Source: Candidatus Sumerlaeota bacterium
Lineage (GTDB): Bacteria; Sumerlaeota; Sumerlaeia; MWCT01
Assembly: GCA_026398545.1 (NCBI GenBank)
Contig: JAPLSR010000267.1
Coordinates: forward strand, 1-33,292
Reading direction: 5' to 3'
DNA: 33,292 bases
The position numbers and the translations under genes were made by a program. The notes below the pieces were generated by a model. The model saw only the letters and a program-made list of their open reading frames with translations, made no database searches and was not told where the DNA came from. This document shows positions 24,644 through 33,292 of this stretch, piece by piece; position 1 is the first letter of the stretch; the number at the start of each line of letters is the position of its first letter.

Positions 24644-25444
24644 ATGAATGATATGAGAATCATCTGTATCATACCTGCGCGTTACGCCTCAACCCGTTTT
24701 CCGGGGAAACCGCTTGCCCCGCTTTGCGGCAAGCCCATGATTCAGTGGGTTTATGAGTGCGCAAGGTCGGCGCGCATGGTCCAGAAGGCTTATGTCGCAA
24801 CGGATGACCGCCGCATCCATGATGCCGTCAGCGCCTTTGGCGGTAACGCCGTGATGACTTCCGGCAATTATCAGTCCGGCACTGACCGCATTGCGGATGT
24901 GGTGAAGAATATGGAGTGTGACATTGTTGTGAATCTCCAGGGGGATGAACCTGCCATGAACCCCGAGACCATCGACCTTGCGGTGAAGGCGCTCATTAGC
25001 GACCCCGTATGTGACATCTCCACCGCCATGGTCAGGATAAGGGATGAAAATATTTATCTCTCGCCAAATGTTGTAAAGGTGGTCTGTTCCCTTGACGGAC
25101 AGGCTTTATATTTTTCCCGTTCCCCGATTCCCTCCCGCGCACGTGCCGGAGGAAAGACGGAATATGAGCGCTTCTTCGGATACAAACACCTTGGACTTTA
25201 TGTTTACCGGAAGGACGCCCTTCTATCATTTCCCACCCTGCAACCCACATTTCTTGAAAAACTGGAATGTCTGGAGCAACTTCGCTTCCTTGAATATCAT
25301 TACAAAATCAAGGTGGTGGAAACCCCTCACGACTCCATCGGTGTGGACACTCCGGAAGACCTGAAGGCGCTGGAGGCGCGCATAAAAGGCGGATGCGGGG
25401 ATGATGTGTGCGGACAGGGAAGAAAGGTTTCATCGCATGATTGA
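24644..25444 (+). CDS. kdsB: 3-deoxy-manno-octulosonate cytidylyltransferase (CMP-KDO synthetase)
   Basis: Activates KDO with CTP to CMP-KDO for the inner core of lipopolysaccharide; cytoplasmic. Family motifs are IIPARYASTRFPGKPLAPL (nucleotide-binding N-terminus), YVATDDRRI, SGTDRIADV, VVNLQGDEPAMNP, YFSRSPIPSRAR, KHLGLYVYRKDALL and the C-terminal GVDTPEDL. At 266 residues it is slightly long because of a C-terminal tail. The ATG at 24653 (MRIICIIPARY) aligns with usual N-termini and may be the true start; the ribosome site is weak for either. pyrG, which makes the CTP used here, follows nine bases downstream, so the two make a sensible operon. Confidence 0.96.
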   Translation: MNDMRIICIIPARYASTRFPGKPLAPLCGKPMIQWVYECARSARMVQKAYVATDDRRIHDAVSAFGGNAVMTSGNYQSGTDRIADVVKNMECDIVVNLQGDEPAMNPETIDLAVKALISDPVCDISTAMVRIRDENIYLSPNVVKVVCSLDGQALYFSRSPIPSRARAGGKTEYERFFGYKHLGLYVYRKDALLSFPTLQPTFLEKLECLEQLRFLEYHYKIKVVETPHDSIGVDTPEDLKALEARIKGGCGDDVCGQGRKVSSHD

Positions 25445-27061
<1,617 letters not shown>

Positions 27062-27081
27062 AGAAGGCATGTAACAAACTA

Positions 27082-27110
27082 TTGACAGTCATGCCGGTGG
27101 TTGTTTAAAT
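27082..27110 (+). promoter_or_regulatory. Putative promoter for the FlgT-like gene
   Basis: TTGACA (27082-27087) and TTAAAT (27105-27110) are separated by 17 bases, a full and a four-of-six consensus match. They lie about 100 bases before the next start codon, after the pyrG stop. Confidence 0.45.
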
Positions 27111-27117
27111 TTATACT

Positions 27118-27195
27118 GAATTTGAGGGTTGAGCAATTTTTTTATCCGGTCATTTCCTAAATGAGCAAATACTCAAATCCTCAAATTCTCAAATC
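27118..27195. repeat. Inverted repeat and 8-bp tandem repeats in the leader
   Basis: GAATTTGAGG (27118-27127) is the exact reverse complement of CCTCAAATTC (27179-27188). The right arm lies within three tandem 8-base units, CTCAAATC, CTCAAATT, CTCAAATC (27172-27195). The pair spans the transcribed leader between a likely promoter and the ribosome site, so it could be an RNA stem or an operator. Confidence 0.6.
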
Positions 27196-27213
27196 TCAGG
27201 TGAGGGGTTACAC

Positions 27214-28341
27214 ATGATGCGATGGATTGTCCTTCTGGGCGGTGTCCTTATTCTGCTTTTTGCTCAGGCGTATGCAAGGGATATGAAGCCACTCGAAGGT
27301 GGCGACCTGATTGTTATGGAGCGTGAGATGGATGCCCCCAGTCGCCAGGAGGGGATGGATATCGCCGCACGGGATGCCGTACAGAGTTGTGTTGGTCGGG
27401 TCTATTATTCCGAGCAGATTGTCATAGCCCGTCCGCTGCTTGAAAAATATATCGATAGTTATTACAAGAAATATATCTTTACCGTTGTTGTGGATTCTCA
27501 AAAGCAGATTGGTGACAGAATTCATCTCACACTGAAGGTTTTTGTCAACTATACCCGGCTTCTCAAGGACCTTGAGGAGAAACGATTTTTCTTCAGACCG
27601 AATGTGCGTCCCCTGTTTATTGTCTTTCTAAAGGAGACGTTGGATAATGAGTCAGCCACATATAAGGATGGATGGGAGACTGTCCGCAGCTCCTGGAGAG
27701 ACCTCACAGGTCAGCGCCTGCCGGAGACTGAAATAACCGCCCCAATGTCCAATGTGAATGTGGTGGGCCCCCCCTCCCTGCTGGCAGAGGCAATCAGGAG
27801 CGCACAGAAAAACGGCGCGGAGATTATCATCACCGGTGAGTCATCCACGGTGCGTGAAAAGAGGGAGGAAATATATTACGACACTTATGCCTTTTATCGC
27901 ACCAATGTTACCCTGAAAATCATTCGTGCCGATACGGGGAGTATTCTGGATGAGGCAACGGCGACCAGCCTTGCCGGCAGCACCATGCAGAGCCAGGCAA
28001 TAAATCTCTCCATCGTCAACGCTGTCAGAAAGGCGGTTTTCCAGCTGGCGGAATATTATCAGAGTAACTGGGACAAAATTGTCCGCAACAAAGGAGATTA
28101 TCTCCTGATGTTCACCGGCGTCTCCGATGAAAAACTGGAACTGATTAAAAAGAGACTTTCCTCCCTTGATGAATCGGCGGCGGTATATGTCAAAAGCTTT
28201 TATGCCGATACGGCGGTTGTGAACCTCGTTTATAAAGGGAACCGTCAACTGCTCAAGGATGCCATCGAAGGCTCATCCTATCCACGGATGCATATCATCA
28301 AGGAGGAAGGCAGCAATTTCGAAGTGCAGATAAAGAATTGA
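27214..28341 (+). CDS. Secreted protein with FlgT-like N-terminal region, function unknown
   Basis: A 375-residue protein with an N-terminal signal peptide (MRWIVLLGGVLILLFAQAYA, cleavage likely after AYA). The segment from about 45 to 120 (RQEGMDIAARDAVQSCVGRV, then YYKKYIFTVVVD, then a beta stretch) resembles the FlgT-N / LPP20-type fold found in outer-membrane-associated proteins. The middle (AEAIRSAQKNGAEIIITGES) looks like a second alpha/beta domain of the same type, and a third small domain ends the protein. Probably periplasmic. No flagellar genes are near, so a flagellar role is not implied. GAGGGG precedes the ATG. It ends eight bases before the convergent panC remnant. Confidence 0.65.
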   Translation: MMRWIVLLGGVLILLFAQAYARDMKPLEGGDLIVMEREMDAPSRQEGMDIAARDAVQSCVGRVYYSEQIVIARPLLEKYIDSYYKKYIFTVVVDSQKQIGDRIHLTLKVFVNYTRLLKDLEEKRFFFRPNVRPLFIVFLKETLDNESATYKDGWETVRSSWRDLTGQRLPETEITAPMSNVNVVGPPSLLAEAIRSAQKNGAEIIITGESSTVREKREEIYYDTYAFYRTNVTLKIIRADTGSILDEATATSLAGSTMQSQAINLSIVNAVRKAVFQLAEYYQSNWDKIVRNKGDYLLMFTGVSDEKLELIKKRLSSLDESAAVYVKSFYADTAVVNLVYKGNRQLLKDAIEGSSYPRMHIIKEEGSNFEVQIKN

Positions 28342-28349
28342 ACAATTTC

Positions 28350-29077
28350 TCAGTATCTGATATTATCGATTAATCGCGTTTTGCCGAACCGGGCGGCAAT
28401 GGCGATGAGTGTATCATCCTTTTTCACCATGTTCATGCCTTCAAGGCTTTCCATTGAGACAATCTCAACATAATCAATACGTCCGTGTTTTGTCTTTTCA
28501 ATCTCGCCGCGGATGAATTGTTTCAAGATTGCGGCGTCAGTTATGCCCTCTTTAATAATCATGCGTTTTGCCTGAGATAGTGAGCGGGAGAGGATGATCG
28601 CCTCCTCCTTTTCCTCCGGCGTCAGATATATGTTGCGCGAGCTCATGGCGAGTCCGGTTGCACAATGTTGAACAATTTCAGCACAATAGTGGCGACGCCG
28701 CGGAAGTGGGTCGGGCGCGTGGCACCGCAGAGAATATTCCCCCAGCCCTCCACCTCAACATAGGTGCGGCAGCCCTCCGGATACATGTCATTTTTATCCG
28801 GCGCGAACATGACATCCACCGACACGCCTTCCGCCATGCGGCAGTCCCGTTCAAAATCGCGCGGATATGCGGCGAAGTCCTCACCGGGCGCAAATTGGGT
28901 TGGATTGACAAAATTGCTGACAACCACAAGGTCGGCGTGTTTGCGGGCAAGACGCATGAGGGAAAGGTGCCCTTCGTGCAGAAATCCCATCGTTGGCACA
29001 AGTCCGATGCGCTGTCCCTTTCGTTTTGCCGAGAGGGCGAATTTCTGCATCCCGGATGGATTTCTGATAATTTCCAT
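28350..29077 (-). pseudogene. panC: Pantothenate synthetase PanC, disrupted by internal deletion and frameshift
   Basis: PanC joins pantoate and beta-alanine with ATP. Here it is split into two frames. The first (from ATG 29077, with AAGGCGG upstream; the track's 29110 start is a GTG) has GLVPTMGFLHEGHLSLMRLA, VVVSNFVNPTQFAPGEDF and ends FNIVQPDSP-stop at 28643. The second restarts at MSSRNIYLTPEEKEEA (28646) and runs to the normal C-terminus. In intact PanC about 39 residues lie between QPD and the LAMSSRN motif, including the GxKDxQQ segment that helps bind ATP and pantoate. They are absent, and the join is out of frame. The frames overlap as ATGA. A short repeat of GGAC at the join could explain the deletion. 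It is either a recent pseudogene or an assembly error. Confidence 0.9.
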
Positions 29078-29155
29078 GTTTTTACCGCCTTTTCGTGAAT
29101 CAGGCTTCACACATGGTTAATTCTAAAATCTTTTTTTGAATGAACGGGCTCTATT

Positions 29156-30877
29156 TTAATGCTGCACCTGCGCCGCCGTTGCGGGTCTATTCAGCCGCTC
29201 CCATTCGGCAGGTGTCTTATAAAGCGGGAATAGAACGGACATGAGGAACAGCCCGATGAATATCATCACCCAGATATACACGAGAAGCTTTTTAGTGAGC
29301 TTGATTACATCCTCATTGATGTAGTTGGCAATCCAGACGTTGTGGGTATTTGTGGGGTCGCAGACGCCCTGCATGGCGCCCGTTGTAATGAAGATACCCA
29401 TGACTGCTGCGGCGGAAAGGGGACTCTGGTTGTAAATCAGCATCGCCAACCCCAGTCCGAGTCCGTAAAGGTTCAAAGGTCCGCGATAGAGCGCCAGAGG
29501 CGCGCACAGACCAAAGACCATGATGTAAGGGAGACGGGTCGAGGGAATTATGGAGCGTATCAGCGGTTCCAGATAATGGCTCACAGCCGGATGTTTGACG
29601 GCATTCAAGAGCATTCCGATTCCTATCATGAGAAGGACGGCGGGCATGACACTTTCAGCGCCCTCAATCATGGACTTTGTCAGCACCTTGATATTATTCC
29701 CGTCCTTTTCCCATGTGGTCACAAGGCAGAAAATAATGCCGGCAATAAAGGCGGGGATGAATTCCCACGCGCCGATGTATGTGTCCCAGAAGTTCGCCGC
29801 CTTCGAAAGAACACCAATCACCGCATCCAGCCAGTAAGACCACCCGCTAATCCACTGCGTCAGGTCTATAAAGGTCTTGAATCTGAACACCAGCAGGATG
29901 GGAATGATGGGTGAGAGGAGGGCGACAGGATGAACCTTTTTCCACTCCTCGCCGGTCTCAGTGGCGGCGACCGAAAAGTAGCGGCGGCGACGCCTCCCGC
30001 GTGTATTAAGAATAATGAAAAGGCAACCTGTCCCCAGATAAAGCACAATCATGACCAGCGCCGCAAGCTGTATCTTGCCCGTTCCCACGCTGAGGGATGC
30101 CTGATAAAGCGCCCAGTTCCCCGGATTGAAAGAACCGCCGGCGCACAGCCCGAGCAGAATCACGCCGCCCGCCACAAGTGGCTCAATCCCCAGTGACATC
30201 ATGATTGGTAGGATGATGGTTCCTATCATGATGATTGCACCCAATCCGCCAAGGGTGGTGAATAAAAGGAAACAGACAAACATCATAACGATAGCCACAA
30301 TGACGGGATTGTCACCCGCCAGTTCTGCGGCATACCTGATAAATGTCTCCGCAATCTTCTTGTCCTTCACAAGGATTGCAAGCATTCCTCCGAACATTGC
30401 CACGGTATAAGCCGAGTGAAGGAAAAGCGCCCCATCGCCCAGGATGTCTTTGATTACAACCTTAGTGCTGAGGCATGCAAAAATCTGCCCGAGGATGGAA
30501 AAACTCATAATCCTCTCCAGACCCCGGAAATTGATGATAAGGATGGCAAGAAGGGCAAGGAGCGCACCCAGAATTGCACCGCTGACAGACATCTTCTTCC
30601 GGGATGCAAGGAGAACCAGCGCTGACACAATCACAAGCCATAAAGCCTTGCTCCACAGTAAAAATACAAAGGCTTCCTCCCCCATGAATTTCATGAGGAG
30701 ATAAAACATCTCCACATACCGCACAGTTCCGATGATGGCGAAGAGAAATGCCATGAGGGGGAGCGCAAGGAGGGCTGCAATCTTTCGCGTGTACATCCCC
30801 GTCATCATGGCAAGGAACACAAATAGCATCAAAAGACCGGGTAAATATTCCGTTATAAATGTGACAAACATATTCAT
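29156..30877 (-). CDS. Ion-transporter (IT) superfamily permease, substrate unknown
   Basis: A 573-residue polytopic membrane protein with a dozen or more hydrophobic segments. Two similar re-entrant-loop-like regions, LLGLCAGGSFNPGNWALYQA and TGAMQGVCDPTNTHNVWIAN, are spaced like the inverted repeats of the ion-transporter superfamily (citrate, C4-dicarboxylate, gluconate and NhaC-type carriers). I cannot choose the substrate. A long cytoplasmic, Arg-rich loop (TRGRRRRRYFSVAATETGEE) separates the halves. GGAG lies six bases before the ATG at 30871, so the start is probably residue 3 rather than 30877. It stands alone, downstream of serA. Confidence 0.75.
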   Translation of the reverse strand: MNMFVTFITEYLPGLLMLFVFLAMMTGMYTRKIAALLALPLMAFLFAIIGTVRYVEMFYLLMKFMGEEAFVFLLWSKALWLVIVSALVLLASRKKMSVSGAILGALLALLAILIINFRGLERIMSFSILGQIFACLSTKVVIKDILGDGALFLHSAYTVAMFGGMLAILVKDKKIAETFIRYAAELAGDNPVIVAIVMMFVCFLLFTTLGGLGAIIMIGTIILPIMMSLGIEPLVAGGVILLGLCAGGSFNPGNWALYQASLSVGTGKIQLAALVMIVLYLGTGCLFIILNTRGRRRRRYFSVAATETGEEWKKVHPVALLSPIIPILLVFRFKTFIDLTQWISGWSYWLDAVIGVLSKAANFWDTYIGAWEFIPAFIAGIIFCLVTTWEKDGNNIKVLTKSMIEGAESVMPAVLLMIGIGMLLNAVKHPAVSHYLEPLIRSIIPSTRLPYIMVFGLCAPLALYRGPLNLYGLGLGLAMLIYNQSPLSAAAVMGIFITTGAMQGVCDPTNTHNVWIANYINEDVIKLTKKLLVYIWVMIFIGLFLMSVLFPLYKTPAEWERLNRPATAAQVQH

Positions 30878-31020
30878 CTCCTGTCTTGATTAACGCATAT
30901 GTTAAAACGATTGAATGGAGAGGGAATATTTGTTGTCAATCCAGATTTTGCACTGACGGCATAACATGGAGCTGACAGGTGAAATTTTAAAATAAATTTT
31001 ATCCATTGTGAAAATAATCA

Positions 31021-31046
31021 GGGGAGGTCGCCCTGAAGACCTCCCC
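31021..31046 (-). terminator. Rho-independent-type terminator of serA
   Basis: A perfect 9-bp inverted repeat, GGGGAGGTC (31021-31029) and GACCTCCCC (31038-31046), with an eight-base loop, lies about 40 bases beyond the serA stop. On the minus strand it is followed by TGATTATTTTC, a modest T-rich tract. Confidence 0.75.
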
Positions 31047-31082
31047 CATGAAAAATTGCCATGTGCAAATTTATGTTATGTC

Positions 31083-32669
31083 TCACACCTTGAAGAACTT
31101 GACGCTCAATACATCCTTGAGTTTGCCAATCTCCCGGATGATGTCACTGGTGATTTCCTGGTCGGTGTTGATAATGGTCATGGCATCCCCGAGAGGCTTT
31201 GAGCGTCCCCAGGTCATGTGGGCGATATTGACGGCGTGATTGCCGAGGATGGTCGCCACGGCGCCGATTATGCCCGGAACGTCCTTGTTCTTGATGACCA
31301 GCATATTGCCTTCGGGGAAGGCATTAAAGTGACGGTCGTTGAGGATGACAATCCTCGGCATATCCTTTGTGTAAAGGGTGCCGGAGACCTTGTGCCTCTC
31401 GCCGTTTTCCATCTCTGTCTCAACGGAAATCAGGTTGGCATACTGGTGGCTGGATGTGCTCTTGGATTCAATCAACTCGATGCCCCGCTCCTTTGCAAGG
31501 TTCATGGCATTGATGTAATTGACCGAGAGGTCGGTCACCGGTTCGAGGAATCCCTTGACCACGGCGGTTGTGAGCGGTGCGAGTGGATAATCGAGGATGC
31601 CACCGCTATACCAGCAGTTGATTTTGGAAACGCGGGAATCGGCGTAGCTGGAGGCGAATTTCCCCAGTCTTTCCGCCAAGTCCAGATATGGACGCATGGC
31701 GCGCAGGAGTTCCGGGTCGATGGACGGGGCATTCACAGCGTTGATGACCTCGCCGCCTTTCAGGTATGTGACAATTTGCACGGCAACCTGTAGTGCGACC
31801 TTTTCCTGCGCCTCCACCGTTGCGGCGCCCAGGTGTGGCGTGAGAAGTATCTTGTCGCACTTTCTAAGAGGGGAGTCCTCCGGCAGCGGCTCCGCTGAGA
31901 AGACATCCAGAGCCGCCCCTGCAATCCGTCCCTCATTAATTGCCTTCAGGAGGGCATGCTCATCAATGATTCCGCCGCGCGCGCAGTTAATAATCCTGCA
32001 GTTCTTCTTCATATACTTAAACTGCTCCTCGCCGATGATTCCCTTGGTTTTTTCCGTCAGCGGGGTGTGAATGGTGATAAAATCGGACTCCTTGATAATC
32101 TCCTCAAGCGTGGCGTTGACCATTCCCAGTTTCTGAATCTCCTCAGGGGAGACGCCCGGGTCAAAGCAGATAACGCGCATATCAAAGGCGAGTGCGCGCC
32201 TGGCGACAGCCTTCCCGATGCGTCCCAGTCCAATGACACCCAGGGTCTTGCCGTACAGCTCCACGCCGGTGAGGGCTTTCTTCTCCCACTTTCCCTCCTT
32301 CATGGTCTTATCCGCCCTTGCGATGTTGCGGGAGAGGTCCATGAGCATACTCATTGTGTGTTCGGCGGCGGAGATGGTGTTGCCATCCGGTGTGTTCATG
32401 ACGATAATGCCACGTCGGGTGGCGGCGGGGACATCGACGTTATCCACGCCAACGCCGGCACGTCCCACCACCTTTAAATTCTTTGCCTTTTCCAGAACGG
32501 ACGCCGGGACCTTTGCCCGGCTGCGCACCACAAGGGCATCAAATTCGGGAATAATCCCCGCCATCTCATCGGGTGTGATTTCAGGTTTATAGACGACCTC
32601 GAAATTCCCGCCGTCTTTCAGGATTTGCAATCCCTCATCGGCAATCTTATCCGCGACTAAAATCTTCAT
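31083..32669 (-). CDS. serA: D-3-phosphoglycerate dehydrogenase, long ASB-ACT form
   Basis: Oxidises 3-phosphoglycerate to 3-phosphohydroxypyruvate, the first step of serine synthesis. The NAD-binding Rossmann motif is GVIGLGRIGKAVARR (GLGRIG at 147-152). The catalytic set is R231 (NCARGGII), E260 (SAEPLPE) and H279 (TPHLGA). Residues 310-445 are the intervening allosteric-substrate-binding domain, and the last 80 residues are an ACT domain (LVIKNKDVPGIIGAVATILG), usually the serine feedback site. At 528 residues it is the long type. GGAGCGGG precedes the ATG. It lies 74 bases after the aminotransferase gene. Confidence 0.97.
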   Translation of the reverse strand: MKILVADKIADEGLQILKDGGNFEVVYKPEITPDEMAGIIPEFDALVVRSRAKVPASVLEKAKNLKVVGRAGVGVDNVDVPAATRRGIIVMNTPDGNTISAAEHTMSMLMDLSRNIARADKTMKEGKWEKKALTGVELYGKTLGVIGLGRIGKAVARRALAFDMRVICFDPGVSPEEIQKLGMVNATLEEIIKESDFITIHTPLTEKTKGIIGEEQFKYMKKNCRIINCARGGIIDEHALLKAINEGRIAGAALDVFSAEPLPEDSPLRKCDKILLTPHLGAATVEAQEKVALQVAVQIVTYLKGGEVINAVNAPSIDPELLRAMRPYLDLAERLGKFASSYADSRVSKINCWYSGGILDYPLAPLTTAVVKGFLEPVTDLSVNYINAMNLAKERGIELIESKSTSSHQYANLISVETEMENGERHKVSGTLYTKDMPRIVILNDRHFNAFPEGNMLVIKNKDVPGIIGAVATILGNHAVNIAHMTWGRSKPLGDAMTIINTDQEITSDIIREIGKLKDVLSVKFFKV

Positions 32670-32743
32670 AATTCCCGCTCCTTTATAATAAAATCACAAG
32701 GGTTTTAAAGTCATCAATGATTGTCAGCATGGTGGGAATCCTT

Positions 32744-33292
32744 TTAACTTGCATAGAGGACTTTGAGTGCGGCGCGAATGCCGGCACCATCCTCAAACTT
32801 ATACCCCAGTTCTTTGAGCGTCAATTCAAGGGCGCAGATGGCAGTTGTGGCGTCAAAAACCGTGGCGTATCCCAGCGTGGCAATGCGGATGACCTTTCCT
32901 TTAAGTTGCTCCTGACCACCGGCAATCGTTACACCGTATTTATCGCGCAGGACCTTCGTGATGGCTTCGCCATCAATGCCCGCAGGCACTTTGATCGGAG
33001 TAACCACATGCGAGGGTGATTTGGAGTAAATTTCCAGCCCGATTGCCCTGCAGCCCGCCTGAATGGCTCTGGAGAGCCTCGCATGACGAGCCCAGATGTT
33101 ATCCATCCCTTCCTTCCTGATCATCTCAAGTGATTTGTCTAAGGCAAAAATCAGGGAGACCGCCGGGGTATATGGTGTTGTCTTCTTCTCAAGATTCTTC
33201 AGATATGCCTTGAGGGAGAAATAATAGCATGCCGACCTGGCTTGCTTCGCCATCTCCCGGGCGCGCGGGCTGACACTTAGAAAGGCAAGTCC
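32744..33292 (-). CDS. Class V aminotransferase (serine-pyruvate/phosphoserine type), C-terminal part
   Basis: The track begins this at 33253, but the frame is open to the window edge (GLAFLSVSPRAREMAKQARS), so the 5' part lies outside. The visible 183 residues match the C-terminal region of the alanine-glyoxylate / serine-pyruvate aminotransferase family, just after the PLP lysine: YTPAVSLIFALDKSLEMIRK, KVPAGIDGEAITKVLRDKYG, then TIAGGQEQLKGKVIRIATLG with the substrate-carboxylate arginine in IRIATLG. In several lineages without classical SerC, an enzyme of this family makes phosphoserine and is encoded beside serA. That role fits here but is inferred from context. Confidence 0.9.
   Translation of the reverse strand, partial: GLAFLSVSPRAREMAKQARSACYYFSLKAYLKNLEKKTTPYTPAVSLIFALDKSLEMIRKEGMDNIWARHARLSRAIQAGCRAIGLEIYSKSPSHVVTPIKVPAGIDGEAITKVLRDKYGVTIAGGQEQLKGKVIRIATLGYATVFDATTAICALELTLKELGYKFEDGAGIRAALKVLYAS

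Noticed and set aside
29342-29914. 190-aa plus-strand ORF within the permease gene
   Set aside because: Antisense shadow; charged, low-complexity composition opposite membrane segments.
31218-31793. 191-aa plus-strand ORF within serA
   Set aside because: Antisense shadow of serA with no domain signal.

Overview
The window reads as chromosome from a rod-shaped diderm (Gram-negative type) bacterium, probably an uncultured lineage; I cannot name the phylum. The grounds are mreBCD-rodA (rod shape), murE with the meso-diaminopimelate motif DNPR, an L,D-transpeptidase, uppP, and kdsB (CMP-KDO synthesis, hence lipopolysaccharide). Most genes use GC-rich codons. Two stretches are visibly more AT-rich: about 9.0-11.1 kb, and especially 18.8-21.5 kb.

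Layout. 1-2899 (-): one long open frame that leaves the window at its left edge, so the ORF track omits it. It encodes an Hsp70/DnaK chaperone, a linker, a TPR region and the start of a Ser/Thr protein kinase. This is the most unusual gene here. 3184-9022 (-): a cell-envelope block in transcription order uppP, mreB, mreC, mreD, rodA and a protein with two receiver domains; no PBP2 gene (mrdA) is present. 9.2-11.1 kb: a small cysteine-rich protein, a HicBA toxin-antitoxin pair and an unrecognised protein with a HEPN-like Rx4H motif. 11149-12639 (-): murE. 12813-17895 (+): uvrA, a secreted phosphodiester-glycosidase-like protein and a stand-alone HRDC protein, joined by two ATGA overlaps. Then a DedA membrane protein and tRNA-Pro(CGG).

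18.8-21.5 kb: an AT-rich insert that begins exactly at the tRNA 3' end with a 5'-truncated type I restriction specificity (hsdS) remnant. It carries a compact cassette (SDH-family ClpP-fold serine protease, a small DUF5678-like protein, a retropepsin-like aspartyl protease) and ends in a hairpin element and a truncated HepT/HEPN toxin remnant. It looks like a genomic island at a tRNA.

21.6-33.3 kb returns to core-like sequence: rhomboid protease (-), C39-like cysteine peptidase (+), TPR-LysM-L,D-transpeptidase (+), kdsB-pyrG (+), a secreted FlgT-like protein (+), a broken panC (-) missing its central ATP/pantoate-site segment, an ion-transporter-superfamily permease (-), serA (-) and the C-terminal part of a class V aminotransferase (-). 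The last two probably act together in serine synthesis.

The genes concern envelope growth (MreBCD, RodA, UppP, MurE, L,D-transpeptidase, KdsB), signalling and proteostasis (Hsp70-TPR-kinase, tandem receiver, proteases), DNA repair (UvrA, possibly HRDC), and nucleotide and amino-acid synthesis (PyrG, SerA). All functions are inferred by reading the sequence; no database search was run.
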